64,000 nt of DNA from Treponema sp. UBA4873 (GCA_002399405.1 DHDP01000001.1:49928-113927); one strand, 5' to 3'; positions 8,224 to 17,015 are shown, numbered from the stretch's first letter. Translations and numbers: made by a program. Notes: generated by a model from the sequence alone, not told the origin.

Positions 8224-10050
8224 ATGACTGTTTTTGAACCTGAAATTAAACACTTTGATTTGGTTCACCGCGACGAACCGGAACTGTACCGGGATCAGTT
8301 TCCGTATACGGCAGTTCCGCGCATCAGATTCGACGGTATTGACGTGCCGCTGCGGATTCCCGACCGCATCTGGATTACCGATACGACGTTCCGCGACGGA
8401 CAGCAGGCGCGTCCTCCGTATACGCCTGAGCAGATCGCTCATATTTACACCCTCATGCACAAACTCGGCGGTAAAGACGGGCTTATCAGACAGTCGGAAT
8501 TTTTCATCTACAGCGAACGGGACCGTAAAGCGCTGCATTTGTGCCAGGAATGCGGTTTCGAATTCCCCGAAATTACGTCGTGGATACGCGCAGACAAGAG
8601 CGATTTTAAACTTGTGAAGGAGCTTGGACTCAGAGAGACGGGCATTCTTACTTCCGTTTCCGACTATCATATTTTTCTCAAGCTCAAGTCGGACAGGGAA
8701 AAGATCATGGATTCGTATCTCGGGATTGTGAAGGGCTGTCTTGCGGAAGGTATTGTTCCGCGCTGTCACTTCGAGGACGTGACAAGGGCCGACATCTACG
8801 GTTTCTGCCTGCCGCTTGCGGAAAAGCTGCTTGATTTGTCGATGGAAGCGAAAATGCCCGTAAAGATACGGCTGTGCGATACGATGGGGTACGGCGTCAC
8901 CTATCCCGGGACGGTTTTACCGCGCTCCGTTCCGCGTCTTGTACATGCATTCCGTACCGAGCTCGGATACCCCGCAGAGATGCTCGAGTGGCACGGGCAC
9001 AACGATTTTCACAAGGCGCACATCAACGCTTCGACCGCGTGGCTGTACGGCTGCGCGGCGGTGAACGCGAGCATTCTTGGGTTCGGAGAGCGCACCGGAA
9101 ATCCGCCGCTTGAAGGAGCGGTCGTCGAATACCTTTCGCTTACGGGCGACGATTCAATCGACACGACTGTCATCACCGAAATTGCGGACTATTTCCGGAA
9201 TGACGTGGGAGCGGATATTCCGGCGAACTATCCGTTCACGGGAGAGGATTTCAACACGACCCGCGCCGGCATTCACGCCGACGGCATCCTGAAGAATCCT
9301 GAAATCTACAACATTTTCGACACAGAAAAACTGCTCAACCGGCCGGTGCGTACGATGGTCACCGACAAGTCGGGATTGTCCGGTATAGCACGCTGGCTGG
9401 ATGAAAACATCCCGCTTATAAAATCGGGCGTCATCGAAAAGGTGACGAAGCGTTCGCCGGGCATCCGTCACATAGAGCTCTGGGTGGACGCGCAGTACGC
9501 GCAGGGACGGACGACCGCCATTTCGGCGGAGGAACTGACTGACCAGGCGCGCCGGTACCTGCCCGGCCTGTTCGAATCGGAGCTCGACAAGGTAAAAGCC
9601 GAGGCGGGAAAAATCGCGCTTGCAATCGCCGAAGAAGCGATGAAGGCGCCGGAACTTGCGACGCTCGATCCCTCCGTCATGGACGGCTGCCTTGAGGAGA
9701 TTGTGAAACGGGAAGGTTCGATTCAGCTGCTCGCCGTGACGAATACCGACGGATACCGCATCTGCCAGATTTACGCAAAGCACGGCGAAAAAAATCTGTT
9801 CCGCAACCTGCTTACGAAGAATTTCCGCGAAAAGGAGTGGTTCTGCAAAGTGATAGAAACCGGCAGTCCGTATATATCGCACCTGTTTTTCTCGCTCTAC
9901 ACGGGCCGACTTATACTCACTGCGGCGTTCCCGCTCAAGGATTCCGGCGGAAAAGTCCGCGCAGTGATCGATATGGATTTTATGTTCGACGAGCTTATGA
10001 AACTTGTGAGGCACGGAGTGAACGGAACCGCAGAACTTAAAACGAACTGA
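8224..10050 (+). CDS. DRE-TIM metallolyase (Re-citrate / 2-isopropylmalate synthase-like) with a C-terminal Cache-like domain
   Basis: The 608-residue protein has an N-terminal DRE-TIM barrel (about 45-350) with D-T-T-F-R-D-G-Q-Q, the C-H-F-E-D-V-T-R-A-D segment, L-C-D-T-M-G-Y-G and the metal-binding H-G-H-N-D-F, then G-E-R-T-G-N. These are the Claisen-condensation motifs of LeuA, homocitrate synthase and Re-citrate synthase; the wording around the metal sites resembles Re-citrate synthases most, but the substrate is not proven. Residues about 480-605 do not look like a LeuA regulatory domain. They read like a Cache/PDC sensor: L-L-A-V-T-N-T-D-G-Y, W-F-C-K-V-I-E-T-G-S-P-Y-I-S, then L-I-L-T-A-A-F-P-L-K-D-S-G-G-K-V. 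No signal peptide or membrane segment was seen, so this domain would sit in the cytoplasm. Confidence 0.8.
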   Translation: MTVFEPEIKHFDLVHRDEPELYRDQFPYTAVPRIRFDGIDVPLRIPDRIWITDTTFRDGQQARPPYTPEQIAHIYTLMHKLGGKDGLIRQSEFFIYSERDRKALHLCQECGFEFPEITSWIRADKSDFKLVKELGLRETGILTSVSDYHIFLKLKSDREKIMDSYLGIVKGCLAEGIVPRCHFEDVTRADIYGFCLPLAEKLLDLSMEAKMPVKIRLCDTMGYGVTYPGTVLPRSVPRLVHAFRTELGYPAEMLEWHGHNDFHKAHINASTAWLYGCAAVNASILGFGERTGNPPLEGAVVEYLSLTGDDSIDTTVITEIADYFRNDVGADIPANYPFTGEDFNTTRAGIHADGILKNPEIYNIFDTEKLLNRPVRTMVTDKSGLSGIARWLDENIPLIKSGVIEKVTKRSPGIRHIELWVDAQYAQGRTTAISAEELTDQARRYLPGLFESELDKVKAEAGKIALAIAEEAMKAPELATLDPSVMDGCLEEIVKREGSIQLLAVTNTDGYRICQIYAKHGEKNLFRNLLTKNFREKEWFCKVIETGSPYISHLFFSLYTGRLILTAAFPLKDSGGKVRAVIDMDFMFDELMKLVRHGVNGTAELKTN

Positions 10051-10110
10051 ATGTTTCAGCCGCAGTGACTTTCATGTATACTTAACCTCCTCATTTATGT
10101 TATATCCTAA

Positions 10111-10138
10111 TTGAGAATAATGATAAAATTGATATAAT
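10111..10138 (+). promoter_or_regulatory. Promoter of the chemotaxis receptor gene
   Basis: TTGAGA (10111-10116) and a perfect TATAAT (10133-10138) are separated by 16 bases, 55 bases before the ATG at 10193. Confidence 0.6.
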
Positions 10139-10192
10139 CCATGAATTATTCAATTGTTAAATAAATAAAATGTATTTCAGGACGGCGTAAAA

Positions 10193-12055
10193 ATGAAAAG
10201 TATCCGGCAGATTATGCTTGCTTACAGCACGGCACTTGTAATTGTTCTTATGGCGGGGATCGGACTTGTCGTGTATTTGAACATCGGCAGCATACAAAAG
10301 TTTAGTGTTTCCAGTATCCGTACGGAACGTATGACCGGATATGATGAATCCGTCCGGTTTCAGGTTCAGAATGTTATTACATTGCTCGATTCGCTGTATG
10401 AGCGCGAAACGGCGGGCGAATTGACCGAAGAGCAGGCGCAGACGCAGGCTAAGCGGCTCGTGAAAAGCCTTCGTTACGGCGATGACAGTAAAGGATATTT
10501 CTGGATTGACAGTACCGGCTATACGCTTGTCGCACATCCGATTCTGCCGGAGAACGAAGGCCAGAACAGACACGAACTGCAGGATCAGAACGGCGTTATG
10601 ATAATCCAGGAAATCATGAAGGTCGTTAATGAGTCCGATAAGGGCGGATTCAGCGAATTTTATTTTACAAAATCGGACGGTAAGACAGTCGCACCGAAAC
10701 GTACGTTCTCGATGCTTTTCAAACCGTGGGGCTGGGTCGTAAGTACCGGAAATTATTATGACGATATCGATGCGGAAATCAATCAGGTTTCCTCCGTCCT
10801 GAAGAATCGTTTTGCAGTCGTTTATTATTCGACGATGATCGTGTTTGTTGTCTTATTCGTTCTGTCGCTGATTGCTTCGCATATTTTTGCAAAACGTTTT
10901 TCCGACCCGATTGTTGAGACCGAGCGGATTCTCCGAAAAATGGACGAAGGCGATTTAACGCTCCGACTGCCGCCGGCAGGGAATAAAGACGAGATAGGCC
11001 GCATGCGGCGTATGCTTAATTCTTTTGCGGACACGATGAATAAAATGATTTCGGAAACCCGCGGGAATATTTTTTCGCTTAATAAAGTCGCCGGTTCTCT
11101 CGACGAAAGCAGCAGTACCATTTCGTCCGAAATCAAACAGATTACTGAAAATTCAATCGGTCTCGCACGTCATGCGAAAGTTCAGAAAAAAACGGTGAAC
11201 GACACTGTCGCCACCATGACGAAAATGGAATCGATGATAGGCGCTCTTTTAAAGAAGATTGACGAACAGAACGCGACTGTTTCGCAGTCGTCAGCGGCCG
11301 TCGAAGAAATGATCGCGAATATAAATTCGATAACGCAGAATGTTAATAAATTCGACGAAAGCTTCAAGACGCTCTCTGCCGATTCTGCGGCCGGAAATAA
11401 GATAATATCGAATGTCATAGAAACGGCAAAAACAGTTTCATCGGAATCTACCGTGCTGCTCGACACGAACAAAGTGATAGAGGACGTCGCGACACAGACG
11501 AATCTGCTCGCAATGAACGCGGCGATTGAAGCTGCGCACGCGGGCGCTGCCGGAAGAGGATTCGCCGTCGTCGCGGGTGAAATCAGAAAACTTTCGGAGA
11601 ATACTGCAAAACAGTCCCGTGCAATTACGGAAACACTTACAAACGTTATTGCGAATATTCAGGCGGTGACGGAGGCCTCGAACGATGCAGGAAACGTTTT
11701 TTCCGGTATGGTTCATAAAATATCCGAAGACGGAACTATCGTTACCGAAATCAGGACTGCAATGCAGGAACAGAGTACGGGCAGCCGGCAGATTGTTTCT
11801 ACGCTCAGCGAAATAAAAGATACGACTCAAGTGATAGAAGAAAGCTCTCATACGATGAACGGCAGCGTACAGGACGTCGGAAAGGAAATTACGGAGCTTG
11901 CACGTCTTGCGGAGGGACTTGAAAGCGGAACTGAAGAAATAGAGAAAGCAACGCAGACAATAAATGCGAGTATAAAATCACTTTCCGGTATGGCGGCCGA
12001 CAACCGCACGTTCGCGGATAAATTGTCCGCAGATACAGACAAATTTACTGTCTAG
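10193..12055 (+). CDS. Methyl-accepting chemotaxis protein with single Cache sensor
   Basis: The 620-residue receptor has a first membrane helix (about 8-30) and an extracytoplasmic sCache_2-type sensor (about 35-195, with G-Y-F-W-I-D-S-T-G-Y-T-L-V-A-H-P and W-G-W-V-V-S-T-G-N-Y). A second helix (about 205-230), HAMP (about 232-285) and a long coiled-coil signalling domain follow. The hairpin tip reads Q-T-N-L-L-A-M-N-A-A-I-E-A-A-H-A-G, the CheA/CheW contact region. sCache_2 domains generally bind small carboxylates or similar metabolites. It follows an enzyme carrying its own Cache-like domain but has its own promoter, so they form neighbouring transcription units. Confidence 0.95.
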   Translation: MKSIRQIMLAYSTALVIVLMAGIGLVVYLNIGSIQKFSVSSIRTERMTGYDESVRFQVQNVITLLDSLYERETAGELTEEQAQTQAKRLVKSLRYGDDSKGYFWIDSTGYTLVAHPILPENEGQNRHELQDQNGVMIIQEIMKVVNESDKGGFSEFYFTKSDGKTVAPKRTFSMLFKPWGWVVSTGNYYDDIDAEINQVSSVLKNRFAVVYYSTMIVFVVLFVLSLIASHIFAKRFSDPIVETERILRKMDEGDLTLRLPPAGNKDEIGRMRRMLNSFADTMNKMISETRGNIFSLNKVAGSLDESSSTISSEIKQITENSIGLARHAKVQKKTVNDTVATMTKMESMIGALLKKIDEQNATVSQSSAAVEEMIANINSITQNVNKFDESFKTLSADSAAGNKIISNVIETAKTVSSESTVLLDTNKVIEDVATQTNLLAMNAAIEAAHAGAAGRGFAVVAGEIRKLSENTAKQSRAITETLTNVIANIQAVTEASNDAGNVFSGMVHKISEDGTIVTEIRTAMQEQSTGSRQIVSTLSEIKDTTQVIEESSHTMNGSVQDVGKEITELARLAEGLESGTEEIEKATQTINASIKSLSGMAADNRTFADKLSADTDKFTV

Positions 12056-12070
12056 AAATACGCCGATTAA

Positions 12071-12093
12071 CGCACCAAAATTAGTCAGGTGCG
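12071..12093. terminator. Hairpin between convergent genes
   Basis: CGCACC (12071-12076) and GGTGCG (12088-12093) form a six-pair stem in the 41-base gap between two converging genes. Neither strand has a good U-tract after it, so a terminator role is only suggested by position. Confidence 0.3.
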
Positions 12094-12096
12094 CAG

Positions 12097-13512
12097 TTAC
12101 CTGCTCACTGCCTTTCCGAGAAGCTCGACTGCTGCGGATATTTTTTCCGGCGCCACGCTTGCGTACTGTATGAGCAGTACGTTCTGTTCGGCTCCGGCCG
12201 GCCGGGCATAATAGTCGGACAGACATGAAATGCGGATGCCGTTCCGTTCCGCCGCGGTTTTGAGTTCCGTGTCGGTCATCTCCGTGTGCAGTTTAATAAG
12301 AAAATGAAGTCCCGAATTTTCCTCCCTGATTTCCGCACCGGCGAATGCCGGATTTTCTTTGAATGCGCTGAGAATTCTGTTCCGCTGTTCTTTGTAATAT
12401 CTCCGCAGCCTGTTGATGTGGTTCGCAAAATATCCCTGCCGTATGAATTCCGCAAGCGTATACTGATTGAACGAGGGAACAGTACACGAATAAAAACCGA
12501 GCTTTTTTTCAAACGCGCGTATCAGGCTTGCAGGCAGCACCATGTAGCTGATGCGGACAGTCGAAGCGAGCGTTTTACTGAACGTGTTTATATAAATGAC
12601 GCGGTCGACCGCGTCTATGCTGCGCAGCGTGGGAATGAGCCTGCTGTTCATGCGGAATTCGGAATCGTAATCGTCTTCAATAATATACCGGTCTCCGGCT
12701 TCCGCCGCCCAGCCAAGCAGCTCGTAGCGGCGGCTTATGGAAGTGACGATTCCCGTCGGAAAATGATGTGAGGGAGAAATGTGCGCGATACTGGCTCCGC
12801 TCTGTCTGAGCGCGCGCATGTCGATTCCCTGCGGGTCGAGGGGGACTGCCGTACAGGCGACATCGTTTGCCCGGTAGATTCTGGTGATTTTCCGGTAGCC
12901 AGGATCTTCCACCGCGAACGTTTTGTCGCGGCCGAGCAGCTGGATGATAAGCCCGTACAGATATTCCGTTCCCGCCCCGATAAATATCTGGCCGGGTCTG
13001 ACCGAAAGCCCCCGGAACTGGTAAAGGTGGTCGGCGATCGCTTCTCTGAGCGGGCCGATGCCACCTCCAGGCGATTGTCTCATGAGCTCGCTGCCTTTTC
13101 CGCCGATTACTCTGCGCATGAGCTTTGTCCATGTGGCCGAAGGAAATAAATCAGGCAGCATGCTGCCGCTTACGAAATCCGCAGTATATCCGGCTGTTTC
13201 TGTTTCTTTATCCGGTGGCGCAGGTTGTTTTGCTGCCCGGGCCGGAATCACCGACCTACTTATATCCGCACTTACTTCGGAGACAAAATATCCTTTTTTC
13301 TCGACGGAATAGATGTACCCTTCCGCAATAAGCCCGGCATATGCGTTTTCCACGGTGATGGTGCTTATACCCAGATTTTTCGCAAAAGTGCGTTTTGACG
13401 GGAGATGATATCCTGAGGACAGCGTGCCTGAAAGTATGTCGTCCCGTATGCACTTGTACAGGTGTTCGTAGAGGCTTTCCTTCTGTATCCCGTCGAAAGT
13501 ATACGTGAGCAT
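12097..13512 (-). CDS. pdxR: MocR/PdxR-type GntR-aminotransferase fusion regulator
   Basis: The 471-residue protein has an N-terminal GntR winged helix (about 10-75; L-P-S-K-R-T-F-A-K-N-L-G-I-S-T-I-T-V and the E-G-Y-I-Y wing). It is joined to a fold-type I aminotransferase-like domain (about 110-470) with S-P-S-H-H-F-P-T-G, D-D-Y-D-S-E-F and the PLP lysine in T-F-S-K-T-L-A. MocR proteins sense PLP with this domain. PdxR members sit next to and activate pdxS-pdxT, exactly the arrangement here, with overlapping divergent promoters. The gene symbol rests on that context. AGGAGC lies upstream of the ATG. Confidence 0.85.
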   Translation of the reverse strand: MLTYTFDGIQKESLYEHLYKCIRDDILSGTLSSGYHLPSKRTFAKNLGISTITVENAYAGLIAEGYIYSVEKKGYFVSEVSADISRSVIPARAAKQPAPPDKETETAGYTADFVSGSMLPDLFPSATWTKLMRRVIGGKGSELMRQSPGGGIGPLREAIADHLYQFRGLSVRPGQIFIGAGTEYLYGLIIQLLGRDKTFAVEDPGYRKITRIYRANDVACTAVPLDPQGIDMRALRQSGASIAHISPSHHFPTGIVTSISRRYELLGWAAEAGDRYIIEDDYDSEFRMNSRLIPTLRSIDAVDRVIYINTFSKTLASTVRISYMVLPASLIRAFEKKLGFYSCTVPSFNQYTLAEFIRQGYFANHINRLRRYYKEQRNRILSAFKENPAFAGAEIREENSGLHFLIKLHTEMTDTELKTAAERNGIRISCLSDYYARPAGAEQNVLLIQYASVAPEKISAAVELLGKAVSR

Positions 13513-13532
13513 TCTTTTTGCTCCTGAATCTG

Positions 13533-13560
13533 ACTATAACAAATAATAAAATTTTGGCAA
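13533..13560 (-). promoter_or_regulatory. Promoter of the PdxR-type regulator
   Basis: On the reverse strand TTGCCA (13560-13555) and TATAGT (13538-13533) are spaced by 16 bases, about 21 bases before the ATG. The -35 hexamer overlaps that of the opposing pdxS promoter, so only one polymerase could occupy the site at a time. Confidence 0.55.
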
Positions 13561-13583
13561 TATCAATATATCCACATTAATAC
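13554..13583 (+). promoter_or_regulatory. Candidate promoter of pdxS-pdxT
   Basis: TTGGCA (13554-13559) and TAATAC (13578-13583) have an 18-base spacer. The hexamers are imperfect, as expected for a promoter needing an activator such as PdxR. The transcript would carry a leader of about 75 bases. Confidence 0.4.
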
Positions 13584-13663
13584 TAAACTCTTCCCGATTG
13601 TTTGTAAACGGCGATTTGCGTCTTTCCGACGTACCGCCGGCACGGAGTTTTTCAGGAGGAAAA

Positions 13664-14536
13664 ATGAACGAACGGTACAGACTGAATAAAGAGCTGGCGC
13701 AGATGCTCAAGGGCGGCGTAATCATGGACGTCACGAGCCCGGAGCAGGCGAAAATTGCGGAACAGGCGGGAGCGTGCGCTGTGATGGCACTTGAGCGCAT
13801 TCCCGCGGACATACGCGCAGCCGGCGGTGTTTCCCGGATGAGCGATCCGAAGATGATTAAGGAAATTCAGAATGCGGTTTCCATTCCGGTCATGGCGAAA
13901 TGCCGGATCGGGCACATCGCGGAAGCACGGATTCTGGAGGCGGTCGAAATAGACTACATCGATGAAAGCGAAGTGCTTTCTCCTGCCGACGACGTGTATC
14001 ACATAGACAAGACGCAGTTCAGCGTGCCGTTTGTCTGCGGGGCGAAGAATCTGGGAGAAGCGCTGCGCAGAATCGGAGAAGGAGCGTCGATGATCCGCAC
14101 GAAAGGTGAACCGGGGACGGGCGACGTGGTGCAGGCCGTACGTCACATGCGCGCGGTGAACAGCGAAATCAGACGGATAGCGGCGCTCCGTACCGACGAA
14201 CTTTTCGAGGAAGCGAAAAAACTGGAAGTCCCGTACGAGCTGCTGAAAAGCGTACACGACAGCGGAAAGCTTCCCGTCGTCAATTTCGCTGCGGGCGGCA
14301 TTGCTACTCCCGCCGACGCGGCGCTCATGATGCAGCTCGGCGCCGAAGGTGTGTTCGTGGGGTCGGGCATATTCAAATCGGGCAATCCCGCAAAACGCGC
14401 CGCGGCCATCGTGCAGGCGACGACAGGATACAGCGACTACAAACTTCTTGCCGAGCTTTCCGGGGATTTGGGAGAGGCGATGGTCGGAATCAACGAAGAG
14501 GAAATAAAGCTGCTCATGGCCGAGCGGGGGAACTAG
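13664..14536 (+). CDS. pdxS: Pyridoxal 5'-phosphate synthase, synthase subunit PdxS
   Basis: This 290-residue (beta/alpha)8 protein condenses ribose 5-phosphate, glyceraldehyde 3-phosphate and ammonia to PLP. It matches PdxS throughout: G-G-V-I-M-D-V-T, M-A-K-C-R-I-G-H (the ribose-phosphate Schiff-base lysine), D-Y-I-D-E-S-E-V-L, V-P-F-V-C-G, R-T-K-G-E-P-G-T-G, N-F-A-A-G-G-I-A-T-P-A-D-A and V-F-V-G-S-G-I-F-K-S. The start at 13664 is set by AGGAGG (13654-13659); a longer frame from 13598 covers the leader. It is followed after one base by pdxT, the ammonia-supplying partner. Confidence 0.97.
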   Translation: MNERYRLNKELAQMLKGGVIMDVTSPEQAKIAEQAGACAVMALERIPADIRAAGGVSRMSDPKMIKEIQNAVSIPVMAKCRIGHIAEARILEAVEIDYIDESEVLSPADDVYHIDKTQFSVPFVCGAKNLGEALRRIGEGASMIRTKGEPGTGDVVQAVRHMRAVNSEIRRIAALRTDELFEEAKKLEVPYELLKSVHDSGKLPVVNFAAGGIATPADAALMMQLGAEGVFVGSGIFKSGNPAKRAAAIVQATTGYSDYKLLAELSGDLGEAMVGINEEEIKLLMAERGN

Positions 14537-14537
14537 T

Positions 14538-15131
14538 ATGACGGGAGTTCTTGCAGTTCAGGGCGATTTTAAGGAACACGAAGAAGCGCTCGCTGCGGCC
14601 GGCGAGGAAAGCTTTGAAATCCGCGGAAGCGGAGATTTGCAGAAGCCGTTCGACAGGCTTGTTTTTCCCGGCGGCGAAAGTACCGTGCAGAGCAGACTTG
14701 TACGGGAGCTAGGCCTTTTTGACGGCCTGAAAGCCGCTATAGACGGCGGTATTCCCGTCTTCGCCACATGTGCCGGCATGATTCTGCTGAGCGGCAGGTG
14801 CGGCGGCGGTGAAGGGTGCTGTTTCGGAACGCTTCCGGTGAACGTCAGGCGCAACGCATACGGACGCCAGCTGGGAAGTTTCCGTACGGAAGGTGAGTTC
14901 GACGGCGTCGGCATTATACCGATGGAATTCATACGGGCGCCTTACATAGAAAGCGCTGAAGATGCGGTTGAAATAAAGTCGGTGACCGGCGGACATATTA
15001 CCGGCGTGCAGTATAAAAATCAGCTTGCCGTGTCGTTCCATCCGGAACTTACCGGAGACCTGCGGCTGTATCAGTACTGGCTGGAGCCGGGGACGGAACC
15101 CGGGCAGCGGCATGCCCGCACGATAAAGTAG
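14538..15131 (+). CDS. pdxT: Pyridoxal 5'-phosphate synthase, glutaminase subunit PdxT
   Basis: This 197-residue class I glutamine amidotransferase hydrolyses glutamine and channels ammonia to PdxS. It has V-L-A-V-Q-G-D-F at the start, F-P-G-G-E-S-T for the oxyanion region, the nucleophile cysteine in F-A-T-C-A-G-M-I-L-L, and the F-H-P-E-L histidine/glutamate pair. Its ATG is one base past the pdxS stop, consistent with translational coupling and stoichiometric production of the two subunits. Confidence 0.95.
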   Translation: MTGVLAVQGDFKEHEEALAAAGEESFEIRGSGDLQKPFDRLVFPGGESTVQSRLVRELGLFDGLKAAIDGGIPVFATCAGMILLSGRCGGGEGCCFGTLPVNVRRNAYGRQLGSFRTEGEFDGVGIIPMEFIRAPYIESAEDAVEIKSVTGGHITGVQYKNQLAVSFHPELTGDLRLYQYWLEPGTEPGQRHARTIK

Positions 15132-15211
15132 CGTTCTGCGGAATTGTGTGATATGATGACAGCATCATACATCATTCATCAGTAAAATGCGCGGTTTGGA
15201 GGCGGATTCAT

Positions 15212-15604
15212 ATGGCATGTTTTCTTGTTCCTGCGGGAGAAGCGGTGATTACGACGGTTGTCGCACAGATTATGAAAAGTCACGGGCAGGGCTGTGACGA
15301 ACTTCCGCCGCACGTTCCGTTTGCACGGAAGCTGCACTGGCTTTCAGGAATGCTTTGGGGCGGTTCCGCGCTTCTCGCGTTTGAACACATATGGCACGGC
15401 GAGGTTGTTCCGTGGTTTCCGTTCCTCACGGCGGCGGCAAATCCCGCCGACACAGCGGTGATGCTCCGTGAAATGCGTACTGTTGGTACTGCTATGGCGC
15501 TCCTTGTTACGGCAGTGTGGGGATGCACCGTTGCCGTTACATGGATGATGGAAAAGAATCTTCGGAAAGAGCTGCGCGCCGGTGTCCGTACCGTTGCAGG
15601 GTAA
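15212..15604 (+). CDS. Small membrane protein, function unknown
   Basis: The 130-residue protein has an N-terminal hydrophobic stretch (about 8-22), a His/Trp-containing stretch L-H-W-L-S-G-M-L-W-G-G running into a helix, a segment near 88-110 and a basic C-terminus. I do not recognise the family. GGAGG lies nine bases before ATG, so it is probably translated. A 7-base inverted repeat (15152-15169, TATGATG/CATCATA) lies upstream. It precedes another small membrane protein whose start is six bases after its stop, so the two are likely one unit and may form a complex. Confidence 0.65.
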   Translation: MACFLVPAGEAVITTVVAQIMKSHGQGCDELPPHVPFARKLHWLSGMLWGGSALLAFEHIWHGEVVPWFPFLTAAANPADTAVMLREMRTVGTAMALLVTAVWGCTVAVTWMMEKNLRKELRAGVRTVAG

Positions 15605-15610
15605 TTGTTT

Positions 15611-15925
15611 ATGACGTTATTGATTACTGTTTTTGCGGCCGTCATAAGTACGGTCGTGTGGTATACACACGGACCGGAAGACGTTTTGAAGGTCAGAATT
15701 CTCTGCAGAATGTACTGGGGTGCGTCTCTTATGTGGCTCGTCGATGCTGTGTTTGAATATGCGGAATTAAAAGCTGCGTATTTTACTCCTTCTGCGGAGA
15801 ACATGCTTAACGATTCGTTCCTCGGGCTTGCCGTTGTGGCGCTCGGTCTTGTCATATGGATTGTCGTTCTGCTGATTACGGATCCGAAGGGAGTTTTAAA
15901 GGCGTCGTTGTTTAAGAAAAAATAA
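15611..15925 (+). CDS. Small membrane protein, function unknown
   Basis: The 104-residue product starts at ATG 15611, with a TTG two codons earlier in frame as an alternative. It has a hydrophobic N-terminus (M-T-L-L-I-T-V-F-A-A-V-I), a middle segment (about 32-50) and a strong C-terminal helix (about 72-92) followed by a basic tail ending F-K-K-K. It is paired with the preceding membrane protein and ends at a good terminator, so both belong to one short operon. No enzyme or transporter motif is visible. Confidence 0.65.
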   Translation: MTLLITVFAAVISTVVWYTHGPEDVLKVRILCRMYWGASLMWLVDAVFEYAELKAAYFTPSAENMLNDSFLGLAVVALGLVIWIVVLLITDPKGVLKASLFKKK

Positions 15926-15931
15926 AATTCA

Positions 15932-15968
15932 GCCGTCCAGAAAGTGAAACTTCGGAACGGCCTCTTTT
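15932..15968 (+). terminator. Terminator of the small membrane protein operon
   Basis: GCCGT-CC (15932-15938) pairs with GG-A-ACGGC (15954-15961), with an inner AAGT/ACTT helix, followed by CTCTTTTTG. It lies between converging genes. Confidence 0.65.
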
Positions 15969-15992
15969 TGTTTTTAACAAACTGCTTTCATG

Positions 15993-17015
15993 CTACATGC
16001 CGGCAGCGGCAATATCTTCCGGTTTTGCGCGCGCAATCGCCTCGTTGTAATCCTTTGTTCCGACGAAGATTTCGTGCGTGTAGGGATTTTTGTGCTGTTT
16101 TGCCGCCCTCGTATAAATAATAATCAGCGCGATTACGTTTGCCGCGAGAGCAAGTACGCCGATGATAAGATTGGCCTGCGGTTTCGCCGCTGCAAAATTG
16201 TCGGGGTCGTACGATGCGCTCAGAACGCTTTTTACCGCAAATCTTCCCTGATCCTGGAAAAGCGGGAACACCTGTGCGAACATACACCAGATTGAAAGCG
16301 TAAACGCCCGGTTCTGTATCCAGCCGCCTTTGTTCCAGAGGAACCACGCGGCCGTCGGAGCCAGCAGAAGCGCGAGACCGCAGTACCACGCGTGCGTCGG
16401 CAGGCAGTTGAACGTGTATGCAAAGTTCCAGATGTCGTACGCGACGATGAACACCCACGTCATATCAGGCCAGAGCATGTCCTCTTCTTTCTTTGAGGAA
16501 TAGATGCCCCACCAGCCCGTCATGCACAGGATGTTCAGAACGCCCGCAAGCGCGTTGAAAATATTATGCCAGCCGCCGTACAGCCATACTCCTTCGGAGG
16601 AAAGCCACCACGTGTACCAGCCTTTCACCGCCGATTCAAGATCGCTGCATACCGCTATAAGGATATTTATTGCGACGATGATGAACGGCCACGCTTTGAA
16701 CCAGTGCGTTTTGCCGATGCCCCATTTGTATTTGAGCATCATAAAGCCGACGCAGCCGATCGTTGCGGCGTAGAGTTTGGCGTAATGAAACCAGCTGTTC
16801 ATGTGGACGTACGTCGGATTTGCAAGAGCCCACGACATACCAGCCGCCGCGCATACGGCGACGACAATAAAATAGATGCTGAGTCCGGCGGGCAGCCCTA
16901 TAAAAAAGAAAATTCCGCCCGCTTTCGAGCGCCTTGCGATTTCATTTGTTAAGATGAGACCGGCGAATACCATAAACCAGCCGAGAATCTGATACCCGGA
17001 AGTTATTTCGAACAT
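15993..17015 (-). CDS. Polytopic tryptophan-rich membrane protein (possibly DUF5692 family)
   Basis: The 340-residue protein has about nine to ten hydrophobic segments and is rich in Trp, Tyr and Phe, with clustered motifs such as G-W-Y-T-W-W-L, G-G-W-H-N-I-F-N and F-A-Y-T-F-N-C-L-P-T-H-A-W-Y. There is no transporter, kinase or redox-cofactor signature that I can name. It has the general look of the DUF5692 family, but that assignment is from memory and weak. GGAGGACGT immediately precedes the ATG, so the start is secure. It stands alone, divergent from hypB. Confidence 0.7.
   Translation of the reverse strand: MFEITSGYQILGWFMVFAGLILTNEIARRSKAGGIFFFIGLPAGLSIYFIVVAVCAAAGMSWALANPTYVHMNSWFHYAKLYAATIGCVGFMMLKYKWGIGKTHWFKAWPFIIVAINILIAVCSDLESAVKGWYTWWLSSEGVWLYGGWHNIFNALAGVLNILCMTGWWGIYSSKKEEDMLWPDMTWVFIVAYDIWNFAYTFNCLPTHAWYCGLALLLAPTAAWFLWNKGGWIQNRAFTLSIWCMFAQVFPLFQDQGRFAVKSVLSASYDPDNFAAAKPQANLIIGVLALAANVIALIIIYTRAAKQHKNPYTHEIFVGTKDYNEAIARAKPEDIAAAGM

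Noticed and set aside
9154..10014. 286-codon reverse open frame
   Set aside because: It is a shadow of the DRE-TIM synthase gene.
15152..15169. TATGATG/CATCATA inverted repeat as an operator
   Set aside because: It is short and AT-rich, with no regulator gene adjacent; such repeats are expected by chance.
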